Assembly: GCF_036865545.1 (NCBI RefSeq)
Contig: NZ_CP142208.1
Location: forward strand, 1,116,001-1,180,000
Source: Erwinia sp. E_sp_B01_1
GTDB taxonomy: Bacteria > Pseudomonadota > Gammaproteobacteria > Enterobacterales > Enterobacteriaceae
DNA: 64,000 bases
Direction of reading: 5' to 3'
Every line of letters begins with the position of its first letter. Within the stretch, counting starts at the first letter, position 1. Made by a program: the position numbers and the translations under genes. A model generated the notes under the pieces. That model had not been told where the DNA came from and made no database searches. It saw only the letters and a list, made by a program, of their open reading frames with translations. Shown here piece by piece: positions 42,560 to 51,116 of the stretch.

Positions 42560-42867
42560 TAGCCTTCCCAGCGATATTTTTTCAGCGCTACTTTGCCCTC
42601 TGCGCTAACTTCAACGCCTTCATTCAGCAATGCATGACGCTGACGATCAAGATCGTCACCGGTCAGGGAAATTTCACCGAGTCTGTTTATTACTCTGTGC
42701 CAGGGAAGCTTACTGCCTGCAGGCAGGCGTTTTAAAACGCCTCCCACCTGACGGGCAGCTCTGGGGGAACCAGCAAGACGGGCAATGTCGCCATAGGTGG
42801 TGACTTTGCCCCTGGGAATAGCAGCAACTATATGAAAAATGCGTTGTTTAAAATCGGGGTGTTCCAT
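42559..42867 (-). CDS. atl: Alkyltransferase-like protein Atl
   Basis: Atl (YbaZ) proteins bind O6-alkylguanine in DNA and flag it for nucleotide excision repair. They resemble O6-methylguanine methyltransferases but have Trp in place of the acceptor Cys; here the motif is LPWHRVINR (PWHR instead of PCHR). The recognition-helix region GSPRAARQVGG is conserved. From the ATG at 42867, preceded by AGGGAG, it is 102 residues, shorter at the N-terminus than E. coli (129). Confidence 0.93.
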   Translation of the reverse strand: MEHPDFKQRIFHIVAAIPRGKVTTYGDIARLAGSPRAARQVGGVLKRLPAGSKLPWHRVINRLGEISLTGDDLDRQRHALLNEGVEVSAEGKVALKKYRWEG

Positions 42868-42909
42868 TGTTCTCCCTGAACAAGAAAGCAACGGTCAAAA
42901 GGCGCAGGG

Positions 42910-42938
42910 TTGCAATTGCCTGGGGCTTGATTGATAAT
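42910..42938 (+). promoter_or_regulatory. Promoter of ffs
   Basis: TTGCAA (42910-42915) and GATAAT (42933-42938) are separated by 17 bases and followed by a GC-rich discriminator. The predicted start leaves a leader of roughly 24 bases before mature 4.5S RNA, as in E. coli. Confidence 0.72.
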
Positions 42939-42968
42939 GCCCTCGCTCCATCTGATGGAGCACTCAAT

Positions 42969-43082
42969 GGGGGCCCGGTTGGTTCTCCCGCAATGCTAAC
43001 TTGTGAACTCGGTCAGATCCGGAAGGAAGCAGCCGCAGCAGGTGACGCGTGTGCCGGGATGTAGCTGGCAGGGCCCCCACCC
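42969..43082 (+). ncRNA. ffs: 4.5S RNA (signal recognition particle RNA)
   Basis: 114 bases aligning with E. coli 4.5S RNA end to end. The conserved SRP loop is intact (GGTCAGATCCGGAAGGAAGC, then GCAGC and the GTGCCGGGATG side). The ends GGGGGCCC and GGGCCCCC pair to form the long hairpin. The RNA binds Ffh for co-translational membrane targeting. Confidence 0.96.
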
Positions 43083-43165
43083 AATTCTGCCCTTGTATGC
43101 CAGCCCCACCTTCCTTTGTAAAATCCAGCCTTTAATTAAATTGCGACTCAGTTCTGAGAAATACT

Positions 43166-43384
43166 TTAGCGAACGAATTTCCAGACCGAAACCGGGATTT
43201 TATCGTAAAGCTTATTCATGGTCAGTTCAGCCAGACGATGATCCGCTGCAGAATAAAATACAGCCAGCTCATTATCAGATAATTCGTATTTGTTTTTTTC
43301 GATTACGCGCTCAAGGGTGTCGATTGACCGACAACGTCTTAAACGCATCAGATAATCAGTTTTAGTAAGAAGTTTATCTGTCAT
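43166..43384 (-). CDS. hha: Hha, haemolysin expression-modulating protein
   Basis: A 72-residue nucleoid-associated protein that binds H-NS and helps silence horizontally acquired genes. Nearly identical to E. coli ([43 protein letters not shown] in parts). The ATG at 43384 ([10 protein letters not shown]) fits the family; the ORF extends upstream into tomB's end without family similarity. Pairs with tomB upstream as a toxin/antitoxin-like unit. Confidence 0.96.
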   Translation of the reverse strand: MTDKLLTKTDYLMRLRRCRSIDTLERVIEKNKYELSDNELAVFYSAADHRLAELTMNKLYDKIPVSVWKFVR

Positions 43385-43413
43385 TGTTAAACCGTAGGAA
43401 AAATAAAGGGTTG

Positions 43414-43794
43414 CTAAAATGAATGGCTCGCCGGTAAAGGAACAAGAGCGCATTCCTCTGCAAAAATGTTAAACAGACGCTTTGCTGATTTTTGCCAGCG
43501 CTGTAAATCCTGAACATTAATGCCGTAATTACTGAAGAGCATAAACGTATCATCGAGATATTCATCTATCTGACTAATCAGGTCACTGTCTTCGATGTGT
43601 TTAATTTTGTAATTCATGGTGAAGGCAGCAATATGCTCAATCAGGTCATTGAGTTGTAAATTGACTGCGGAAGTAGGATCGTTGACCCAGCCATGGTGGC
43701 TGTCACCTAAGGTGGCCAGGCTTTCGTCGTACAAATTTTCACACAAGAATTTCAGCTGGGCGATATCATGCCTTTTTGGTGAGTATTCGTCCAT
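43414..43794 (-). CDS. tomB: TomB, Hha-modulating biofilm protein
   Basis: TomB (YbaJ) counteracts Hha toxicity and affects biofilm formation. From the ATG at 43794 ([24 protein letters not shown]) it has 126 residues with the conserved [23 protein letters not shown] and [16 protein letters not shown]. The last 20 residues differ from E. coli. Upstream of hha on the same strand, 29 bases between stop and start. Confidence 0.95.
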   Translation of the reverse strand: MDEYSPKRHDIAQLKFLCENLYDESLATLGDSHHGWVNDPTSAVNLQLNDLIEHIAAFTMNYKIKHIEDSDLISQIDEYLDDTFMLFSNYGINVQDLQRWQKSAKRLFNIFAEECALVPLPASHSF

Positions 43795-43937
43795 CTTTTT
43801 CCCCTCCATAGCGAGTATTGATGCCGTCAGCGCGGGCTTTAAGCGAGTAGTGTGCCAGGAAGCGATATTAATTCTTAACCAAACTTATAAATAAATATAA
43901 CGTAATAAAGCACTATTTGCGGGGCTATTACGCAATA

Positions 43938-44291
43938 TTACAATTCATCTGCCACGGTAGTCTGATCGTTGTCAACGAAATCAAAAATCAGTTCACCAGG
44001 TATCCATTCAAAATTGACCGATTCAGTGATGGTCTGGTCTGCATCTATATCGAGACAGGCGTTGAATACGTTCCAGCGAAAGCTGTATCTCATCTTATAT
44101 CGCGATTCACCTGAACATTCTACAGAAATAATTTTAAGGCTGTCGGGAACATATTGCGCGTTTTGTGAATACCAAAACAATGACCCCGTCAGCTCCTGTT
44201 CTATTTTGGGAATAATCCGCTGAAGGTTTTCCGTTAACCGAAACAGGTCTGCTTCTTTATCAGTATAAATGAAGGGTATCGCTTTGCGCAT
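43938..44291 (-). CDS. Hypothetical protein, unknown family
   Basis: A 117-residue acidic ORF that I do not recognise. It has no signal peptide or membrane helix. The N-terminal half looks amphipathic-helical (EADLFRLTENLQRIIPKIEQEL), the middle looks beta-rich (ESRYKMRYSFRWNVFNACLDID), and the tail is acidic (FDFVDNDQTTVADEL). It lies upstream of tomB-hha on the same strand in AT-rich sequence, which may mark acquired DNA. A weak GGAGGAAA-like sequence (minus strand) precedes its ATG, supporting translation. Confidence 0.6.
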   Translation of the reverse strand: MRKAIPFIYTDKEADLFRLTENLQRIIPKIEQELTGSLFWYSQNAQYVPDSLKIISVECSGESRYKMRYSFRWNVFNACLDIDADQTITESVNFEWIPGELIFDFVDNDQTTVADEL

Positions 44292-44551
44292 TTTTCCTCC
44301 ACAGAGTTAATTAATACTTATAGACATAATTGGTCAGAGGCAGGCAATAATCAAGCCTTCGGGATAGTTAAGTAACTATCTCAATGATTTAGCTATTAAT
44401 TATCTTAGTAGAGAAAGTGAATTTCTGCGACTTTAAAAGTGGGGAAGTTGAAAAAACTTTATATTACATAGGGACTGACAGTTCCGGACAGGAAGTAATA
44501 ATTAGATACACTTTGTATTACGTAAAGCGGTAAAGAGATTGTATGCTATTG

Positions 44552-44567
44552 TTATGTTATAACATAA
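44552..44567 (+). promoter_or_regulatory. Zur-type palindrome upstream of zinc ABC transporter
   Basis: TTATGTTATAACATAA is a perfect palindrome matching the core of enterobacterial Zur boxes (ATGTTATANTATAACAT type). It lies 15 bases before the first ORF of the transporter operon. Confidence 0.78.
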
Positions 44568-44582
44568 TAATGGCAATTTCTG

Positions 44583-44708
44583 ATGTCTTCTGTTTCAGCT
44601 TTACTCCGTTACGGTACCCTCTTAACCCAGTCTGCCTCAGTACGTCTGCTGCTTTCCGCCGCTGTGGTAACGGTGCTGATGATCTTAACTGACTGGGCAC
44701 TGGCCTGA
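44583..44708 (+). CDS. Candidate 41-residue membrane peptide at the head of the zinc operon
   Basis: An ORF of 41 codons encoding an N-terminal polar stretch with two Arg, then one hydrophobic helix (LLLSAAVVTVLMILTDWALA). Its TGA overlaps the ATG of the ABC ATPase (TGATG). The ATPase has no clear ribosome site of its own, so translation through this ORF would explain its start. No strong Shine-Dalgarno precedes the small ORF either. It could be only a leader for coupling. Confidence 0.45.
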   Translation: MSSVSALLRYGTLLTQSASVRLLLSAAVVTVLMILTDWALA

Positions 44709-45394
44709 TGATTACCCTTAACCAGTTAAGAGTTGGCTATCAGGGAAGGGCAGTGACACCCCTTCTTGAGGGGGAATTTGCGCCGGGGACCATGACGGCG
44801 CTGATCGGAGCAAATGGCTCTGGTAAATCAACGCTGCTTAAGACTCTGTCTGGATTATTGCGTCCGGTAAGCGGTTCAGTAAACTTCTCCCGGCCACGGG
44901 CCAGCCTTGCCTGGCTACCCCAGCAGTCAGAAATAGAGAAAACCTTTCCAGTTAATGTTTTTGACCTGGTGGCAATGGGGTGTTGGGAAAAATGTGGCTG
45001 GTTTGGCGCTGTTAACAAAAAAATGCGTCTGGCAGTGATGCGAGCGCTGGAAGAAGTTGGTATGGAAAATTTTGCTACTGCACAGCCGGGCACCCTCTCA
45101 GGCGGGCAACTGCAGCGCGTTCTTTTTGCCCGTCTTCTGGTTCAGGATGCCACATTGCTGATGCTGGATGAGCCTTTTGCCGGCGTCGATGACCAGACAA
45201 CGGACCTGCTGTTGCAGTTGTTGCAGGCGCGCCATCAGGCGGGCTGCACGCTGATTGTGGTACTGCACGATATGGCCAGGGTGGAGAAATATTTCCCTCA
45301 AACTGTGCGTCTCAAAAGCAGCCATGCTGAATGGTCAGGGACAGGATCGAGCGTCACTCGGGTGAACTTTAATCCTGCTCAGGGAGCCTCATAA
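44708..45394 (+). CDS. Zinc/metal ABC transporter ATP-binding protein (AztA-like)
   Basis: A 228-residue ABC ATPase of the metal (Zn/Mn) family. Walker A GANGSGKS near residue 35, Q-loop LPQQSEIE, signature LSGGQLQRV near 136, Walker B LLMLDEPFAGVD and H-loop VVLHDMARV. The short family-type sequence resembles AztA more than ZnuC. It starts in the stop codon of the small ORF and its stop shares a base with the permease ATG. Zur box upstream indicates induction in zinc shortage. Confidence 0.88.
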   Translation: MITLNQLRVGYQGRAVTPLLEGEFAPGTMTALIGANGSGKSTLLKTLSGLLRPVSGSVNFSRPRASLAWLPQQSEIEKTFPVNVFDLVAMGCWEKCGWFGAVNKKMRLAVMRALEEVGMENFATAQPGTLSGGQLQRVLFARLLVQDATLLMLDEPFAGVDDQTTDLLLQLLQARHQAGCTLIVVLHDMARVEKYFPQTVRLKSSHAEWSGTGSSVTRVNFNPAQGAS

Positions 45395-46263
45395 TGCTGG
45401 CTCTGCTTCATCCTTTCATTGAGTTTGGCTTTATGCGTCGTGCGCTGGTGGCCTGTATTGCCCTTTCTCTCAGCGCCACGCCGCTTGGCGTCTTTTTATT
45501 ACTCCGCAGAATGAGTCTGGTTGGCGATGCGCTTTCTCATGCCGTGCTACCCGGCGCGGCTATCGGCTATCTGATCTCCGGCTTATCGCTGGTGGCGATG
45601 GGGACCGGCGGGATCATTGCCGGGCTTTCCGTCGCCTTACTTTCTGGTGCGGTCAGTCGTTATACCCCGCTGCGGGAAGATGCCAGTTTTGCCGGTTTTT
45701 ACCTGGGCTCCCTGGCTCTTGGCGTCACTCTCGTCTCGTTACGCGGTTCCAGCGTTGACCTGTTGCACGTTCTCTTCGGTTCTTTGTTAGCCGTGGATAA
45801 CCCTTCAATCCTGCTGGTCAGCGCTATTGCAGCTGTTTCCCTGCTGATTCTGGCTCTGATTTACCGTCCTCTGGTTATTGACGCCTTCGATCCCGGCTTT
45901 TTACGCGCGCAAAATCGCTGGGTTGCTCCCCTGGTGCATGGCATTTTCCTGGTGCTGGTCGTCACTAACCTTGTGGCAGGTTTTCAGGTGTTGGGGACAC
46001 TGATGTGTGTCGGCTTGATGATGTTGCCTGCCGCCGCAGCCCGTTTCTGGGGAAAAGCACTGCCTGGCATGATTGCCGCCGCTATGGTGCTGGCGCTGCT
46101 GGCGAGCTTCAGCGGATTAATCGCCTCCTTTTACCTCTCGCTGCCTGCCGGTCCGGCGGTGGTGTTGAGCGCCGCGATGCTGTTTTTTATCTCAATTTTA
46201 GTGGGGCCCTGCGGCGGAATTTTCTGTCCGCGCCCGTTTTCAGTTGGTAAGGAGAAAGTATGA
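45394..46263 (+). CDS. Zinc/metal ABC transporter permease (AztB-like)
   Basis: A 289-residue integral membrane protein of the ABC-3 (metal permease) family with about eight hydrophobic helices. The family core is visible in PLGVFLLLRRMSLVGDALSHAVLPGAAIGYL and VAGFQVLGTLMCVGLMMLPAAAARFWG. Overlaps the ATPase gene by one base and the binding-protein gene by four (ATGA), so all three are translated together. Confidence 0.9.
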   Translation: MLALLHPFIEFGFMRRALVACIALSLSATPLGVFLLLRRMSLVGDALSHAVLPGAAIGYLISGLSLVAMGTGGIIAGLSVALLSGAVSRYTPLREDASFAGFYLGSLALGVTLVSLRGSSVDLLHVLFGSLLAVDNPSILLVSAIAAVSLLILALIYRPLVIDAFDPGFLRAQNRWVAPLVHGIFLVLVVTNLVAGFQVLGTLMCVGLMMLPAAAARFWGKALPGMIAAAMVLALLASFSGLIASFYLSLPAGPAVVLSAAMLFFISILVGPCGGIFCPRPFSVGKEKV

Positions 46264-47138
46264 AGAAGTTACCTGTTGCGCTGGCTCTGGCGGGGATAAT
46301 GCTGACCCCAATGGCAATGGCGAAAACGGTGGATACCGTAGCCAGTTTTTCCGTGCTGGCCGATATTGTCAAAGAGGTGGGTGGCGATCATGTGAAGGTC
46401 AAAAGTCTGGTAGGGCCGGATGGCGATCCGCACAGCTTTGAGCCCACTCCCCAGGATAGCCAGGCTCTGGCGAAAGCGGATGTGGTGTTCGTGAGCGGAC
46501 TGGGTCTGGAAGGGTGGATGGATCGACTTATTTCCGCTTCGGAATATAAAGGGAAAGTTATTGTCTCTTCACAGGGAATTGAAACCCGAACGATGGAGGA
46601 GGACGGCAAATCGATTACCGATCCCCATGCCTGGAACAGCATGAAAAATGGAGTTGTCTATGCGACCAACGTGATGAATGCGCTGATCGCCGCCGATCCG
46701 CAGGACGAGGCTTATTTTCGTCAGCGTGGTTCAGCCTATATCAGCCAGCTGAACAAACTGGATAGCTGGGCGGCAGAGAGTTTTGCTGCCATTCCGCAGG
46801 GGAAAAGAAAAGTCCTGACCAGCCATGATGCTTTCGGCTATTTTGGTCAGCGCTACGGCGTCAGCTTTATGTCGCCAGTGGGCTTTTCAACCGAGTCTGA
46901 AGCCAGTGCCTCTGATGTGGCCGGGCTGATAACCCAGCTCAAAACCAGTCACATCCACAGCTACTTCATCGAAAACCAGACCGATCCCCGCCTCGTTAAA
47001 CAGATCGCCTCTGCCTCCGGTGCGCAACCGGGCGGCGAACTTTATCCGGAAGCGCTGACTAAAAAGGGCGGTGCAGCGGATACCTATACAGCTGCTTTCA
47101 AACATAACGTAGAGGTGATGGTTGCCAGTATGAAGTAA
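46260..47138 (+). CDS. Zinc/metal ABC transporter substrate-binding protein (AztC-like)
   Basis: A 292-residue cluster A-I metal-binding protein with a signal peptide ending at about AMA/KT (residue 21). Three candidate metal ligands are visible: H58 (GDPHSFEPTP), H123 (TDPHAWNS) and H189 (TSHDAFGY), with a carboxylate expected near the C-terminus. The long His/Asp-rich loop of classical ZnuA is missing, as in AztC-type proteins. Zinc is inferred from the Zur box and the neighbouring zinc-free ribosomal proteins; manganese is possible. Confidence 0.87.
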   Translation: MKKLPVALALAGIMLTPMAMAKTVDTVASFSVLADIVKEVGGDHVKVKSLVGPDGDPHSFEPTPQDSQALAKADVVFVSGLGLEGWMDRLISASEYKGKVIVSSQGIETRTMEEDGKSITDPHAWNSMKNGVVYATNVMNALIAADPQDEAYFRQRGSAYISQLNKLDSWAAESFAAIPQGKRKVLTSHDAFGYFGQRYGVSFMSPVGFSTESEASASDVAGLITQLKTSHIHSYFIENQTDPRLVKQIASASGAQPGGELYPEALTKKGGAADTYTAAFKHNVEVMVASMK

Positions 47139-47143
47139 TCAAA

Positions 47144-47168
47144 AGAGGGCCAGCCGGCCCTCTCTTTA
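47144..47168 (+). terminator. Terminator of the zinc transporter operon
   Basis: An 8-bp stem (47144-47151 with 47156-47163) directly after the binding-protein stop, with a short pyrimidine-rich tail. Confidence 0.75.
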
Positions 47169-47177
47169 CTTAAGGGA

Positions 47178-47213
47178 TAAAAAAAGCGGGCCGTTTTAAA
47201 TGGCCCGCTTTTC
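47178..47213 (-). terminator. Terminator after rpmJ2
   Basis: AAAAGCGGGCC (47182-47192) pairs with GGCCCGCTTTT (47202-47212). On the minus strand it is followed by a T run, so it ends the rpmE2-rpmJ2 unit. Confidence 0.75.
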
Positions 47214-47290
47214 GCGCAAATCGTATCAGCTTATTCAACTGTTTTGTCCGTCACACCGGCTCAGGTTTGCGGCTTTGAATGGCTGCACCG

Positions 47291-47431
47291 TCAGCGTTTC
47301 TTCTTGCCACCCTGCACGGCTTTAAAGCGCGGATTACTTTTGCAGATGACGTAAACGCGGCCATGGCGGCGGACAACTTTGCAATCTTTGTGGCGTTTTT
47401 TGGCAGAAGCCAGAGAGCTTAAAACCTGCAT
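47291..47431 (-). CDS. rpmJ2: Zinc-independent ribosomal protein L36 paralogue
   Basis: A 46-residue protein matching E. coli YkgO (RpmJ2), ending [17 protein letters not shown]36 normally binds zinc through CxxC-type ligands; this paralogue has only isolated Cys (KDCKVV, VICKSN), so it can replace L36 when zinc is scarce and free the metal. It is second in a two-gene unit, 9 bases after rpmE2. Confidence 0.92.
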   Translation of the reverse strand: MQVLSSLASAKKRHKDCKVVRRHGRVYVICKSNPRFKAVQGGKKKR

Positions 47432-47440
47432 AACCAACCC

Positions 47441-47698
47441 TTATTTCGACGAGGTGAAGAAACGGCCAAAGCGCTGATTAAAGCGGTGTGCGCTGCCTTC
47501 TTTAGCAAACTCTTTCTGCTTGCCGGTGTAATACGCATGAGACGCGGACGAGACGTCCAGCGGTACGTATGGCAGCACTTTGCCGTCCAGTTCTACGGTG
47601 CGATCGGTTTTGATTGTCGATCCCACGGTGAAATAAGTGTCTGCACTGGTGTCATGAAAGGCCACTGTACGGTAGGCCGGATGAATACCTTTTCTCAT
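47441..47698 (-). CDS. rpmE2: Zinc-independent ribosomal protein L31 type B
   Basis: An 85-residue L31 paralogue like E. coli YkgM (RpmE2): [48 protein letters not shown]. It contains no cysteine, unlike the zinc-binding L31. It replaces L31 under zinc starvation. A Zur-type palindrome lies 20 bases upstream. Confidence 0.94.
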   Translation of the reverse strand: MRKGIHPAYRTVAFHDTSADTYFTVGSTIKTDRTVELDGKVLPYVPLDVSSASHAYYTGKQKEFAKEGSAHRFNQRFGRFFTSSK

Positions 47699-47718
47699 AA
47701 ATCCCCACTGAATAATGA

Positions 47719-47730
47719 ATGTTATAACAT
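47719..47730 (-). promoter_or_regulatory. Zur-type palindrome upstream of rpmE2
   Basis: ATGTTATAACAT repeats the core of the box at 44552-44567 and lies just before rpmE2. rpmE2 homologues are Zur-regulated in several bacteria. Confidence 0.75.
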
Positions 47731-47900
47731 AACAATAATTATGCGCGCGGCCGTGCCGGATTGCAACTGTAATCACTTTAAAGTCCAGGCAATCGTCATC
47801 GCAGTAAAAGGCGGGTGGCTTAAGTTTCTGCATAAAGCGGGAGAGGGCAGTAATGCCGCTCAGAAGGATGACAAAGAAGGAACAGGGGGGCGATACAGGC

Positions 47901-47927
47901 AAAAAAAGAGGCCGCCTTAGCGACCTC
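47901..47927 (-). terminator. Terminator after acrB
   Basis: An 8-bp stem (47908-47915 with 47920-47927, one G-T pair) followed on the minus strand by seven T residues. Confidence 0.85.
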
Positions 47928-47947
47928 TCATAACATCAACTCACGAA

Positions 47948-50900
47948 TCAGTGCTGATGATGCTCTTCAGGATGACCCTGTTCAATCTCTTCTTTGTTCT
48001 TACCAAAGCGACGGCGAACCACCACAAAGAACACAGGAACGAAGAAGATCGCCAGAATCGTTGCGGTCACCATGCCGCCCATAACCCCTGTACCTACCGC
48101 ATTCTGCGCACCGGAACCTGCACCGGTACTGATAGTCAGCGGCAATACGCCAAGGATAAAGGCCAGCGAGGTCATCAGGATTGGACGAAGACGCATACGA
48201 ACCGCTTCCAGCGTCGACTCAACCAGACCCTTGCCCTCTTTTTCCATCAGATCTTTGGCGAATTCCACGATTAATATCGCGTTCTTCGCCGACAAGCCAA
48301 TGGTTGTCAGCAGGCCCACCACAAAGTAAACGTCATTACTGAGGCCACGAACGGTGGTAAAGATCAGAGCGCCTATCACCCCCAGCGGTACCACAAGCAT
48401 GACCGAGAACGGAATCGACCAGCTCTCGTACAACGCGGCAAGGCAGAGGAACACCACAATCAGCGAGATAGCGTAGAGTGCCGGTGCCTGGTTACCAGAC
48501 AGACGTTCCTGATAGGACATGCCCGTCCAGTCATACCCTATGCCCTGCGGCAGCTTAGAGGCCAACTCTTCCATCAGGTCCATCGCTTCACCCGAGCTTT
48601 TGCCAGGTACCGCCTGTCCCAGAATTTCCATTGAAGGCAGACCGTTATAGCGCTCCAGACGCGGTGAACCATATTGCCATTTAGCCGTAGAGAACGCGGA
48701 GAACGGCACCATCTCACCAGTAGCATTGCGCACGTACCATTTATTGATATCGTCCGGCAACATACGGGAGGTGGCTTCGCCCATTACGTACACCTTCTTC
48801 ACACGACCGCGGTCGATGAAGTCGTTGACGTAGGAGCCGCCCCAGGAAGCACCCAGCGTGGTATTGATGTCAGAGATAGAGACGCCGAGAGCTTCTGCTT
48901 TCTCCTGATCGATCATCAGCTTGTACTGTGGAGTATCTTCCAGACCGTTAGGCCGCACGCCGGCAAGCACATCCGGATGTTTGGCAACCATGCCAAGCAG
49001 CTGGTTACGTGCCTGCGTCAGGGCATCATGTCCCAGGTTAGCCTGGTCAATCAGCTCAAAGTCGAAGCCGGTGGCGTTACCCAACTCGATAATGGCTGGC
49101 AGGTTAAACGGAATGACCATCGCATCTTTGATGGCGCCGAATGCCTGCATAGCCCGACCCGCAATCCCCTCTACCTTGTTCTCAGAACCTGAACGTTCGT
49201 CCCAGGGCTTAAGGCTGACGAAGGCGATACCGGTGTTCTGACCACGTCCTGCAAAGCCAAAGCCGTTAACGGTAAACACCGACTTAACGTTATCTTTCTC
49301 TTTTGTCAGGAAGTAATCCGTTACCTGGTCCAGCACCTTCTGGGTACGACCCTGAGTTGCACCAGCAGGCAGCTGAGCCTGTGCCAGCAACAGCCCCTGA
49401 TCTTCTTCCGGCAGGAAGGAGGAGGGCAGTTTGACAAACAGGTACGCCATGCCAACCACAATCAGCAGATAAATCAGCAGATAGCGGCCTGTGCTACGGA
49501 TAATGTGACCAACGCTGTCGGTATAGTGGTTGGTGCTCTTGTCGAACATGCGGTTAAACCAGCCGAAGAAACCGGTAGTCTTGCCGTGATCGCCTTTTTT
49601 AATCGGCTTAAGCATGGTCGCGCAGAGCGCAGGCGTCAGGATCAACGCCACGATAACCGAAAGCACCATTGCCGAAACGATAGTGATGGAGAACTGACGA
49701 TAAATAACGCCGGTTGATCCCCCAAAGAAGGCCATCGGGATAAATACCGCAGACAGAACCAGAGCAATACCTACCAGGGCGCCCTGAATCTGATCCATCG
49801 ACTTACGGGTGGCTTCTTTCGGTGGGAGACCCTCTTCGGCCATCACCCTCTCGACGTTTTCCACCACCACGATGGCATCATCCACCAGCAGACCTATCGC
49901 CAGCACCATCCCGAACATCGTCAGCGTGTTTATCGAATAGCCAAACGCGTTGATGATGGCAAAAGTCCCGAGCAGCACTACCGGAACCGCAATCGTTGGG
50001 ATCAGGGTGGCACGGAAGTTTTGCAGGAACAGATACATGACCAGGAACACCAGTACGATCGCCTCAATCAGGGTTTTTACCACTTCATTGATGGAGATTT
50101 TTACAAAAGGTGTAGTGTCATACGGGTAAACGGTTTCCATCCCTGACGGGAAGAACGGCTCCAGCTTAGCCAGCTCCGCTTTAACCGCTGCGGCCGTGTC
50201 CAGTGCGTTGGCACCGGTTGCCAGCTTGATACCGATACCGGAAGCAGGTTTGCCGTTGTAGCGCGCAATGATCTCGTAGTTTTCACCGCCGAGTTCAATC
50301 TTCGCCACATCTTTCAGGGTTACCCGTGAGCCGTCCGAATTAACCTTCAGCAAAATTTTGCCAAATTCATCGGTAGAAGTCAGACGCGTTTGCGCAATAA
50401 TCGAGGCATTAAGCTGCTGCCCCGGTACCGGAGGGGAACCCCTAACTGACCTGCCGCAACCTGTGAGTTCTGACTGTCAATGGCGCTGATAACATCAACC
50501 GGGGTCAGTTGATAATTATTCAGCTTGTGCGGATCCATCCAGATGCGCATCGCATACTGAGCACCAAATATCTGGGTATCACCCACGCCAAGCGTACGGC
50601 TGATAGGATCTTTGATATTCGAGGCGACATAGTCTGAGATGTCATTCTGGGTCATGCTGCCGTCCTGGCTAACAAAACCGGCTACCATCAGGAAGCTGCT
50701 GGAGGATTTCTGAACCTGAATCCCCTGTTGCTGCACTTCCTGAGGCAGTAATGGCGTGGCCAGCTGCAGTTTGTTCTGCACCTGAACCTGCGCGATATCC
50801 GGGTCAGTTCCTGACTCGAAAGTCAGCGTTAACTGTAAAGTACCAGATGAATCGCTGTTCGATGACATATACATCAGGCCATCGATACCATTCATGTTTT

Positions 50901-51099
50901 GTTCAATAACCTGCGTGACGGAGTCCTGCAGCGTTTTCGCATCGGCACCCGGGTAGGTGGCACGAATCTGCACGGCCGGTGGCGCAACATTAGGATATTG
51001 CTCAATCGGCAGCTTTAGAATCGAAAGCACACCCGCCAGCATAATGATGATGGCGATAACCCACGCAAAAATGGGGCGATCGATAAAGAACTTAGCCAT
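47948..51099 (-). pseudogene. acrB: AcrB multidrug efflux RND transporter, interrupted by a 1-base frameshift
   Basis: AcrB is the proton-driven pump of the AcrAB-TolC complex. The N-terminal frame (51099 down to about 50440) encodes [17 protein letters not shown]... to residue 220 in AAGQLG and then runs out of frame to a stop at 50380. The rest ([16 protein letters not shown]... to the C-terminal EEHHQH) continues in another frame to 47948. One missing base among 50433-50442 (runs of four C and four G) explains it; restoring it gives about 1050 residues versus 1049 in E. coli. Charged residues needed for proton transfer ([15 protein letters not shown]) are intact. The break lies in the docking-domain hairpin. 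Sequencing error is quite possible. Confidence 0.9.
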
Positions 51100-51116
51100 G
51101 TATCAGTGGCTCCTGT

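Noticed and set aside
44570..44692. A 40-codon ORF starting just after the Zur palindrome, overlapping the 41-codon ORF in another frame
   Set aside because: It ends 16 bases before the ATPase without coupling and its translation is not membrane-like; the 44583 ORF explains the ATPase start better.
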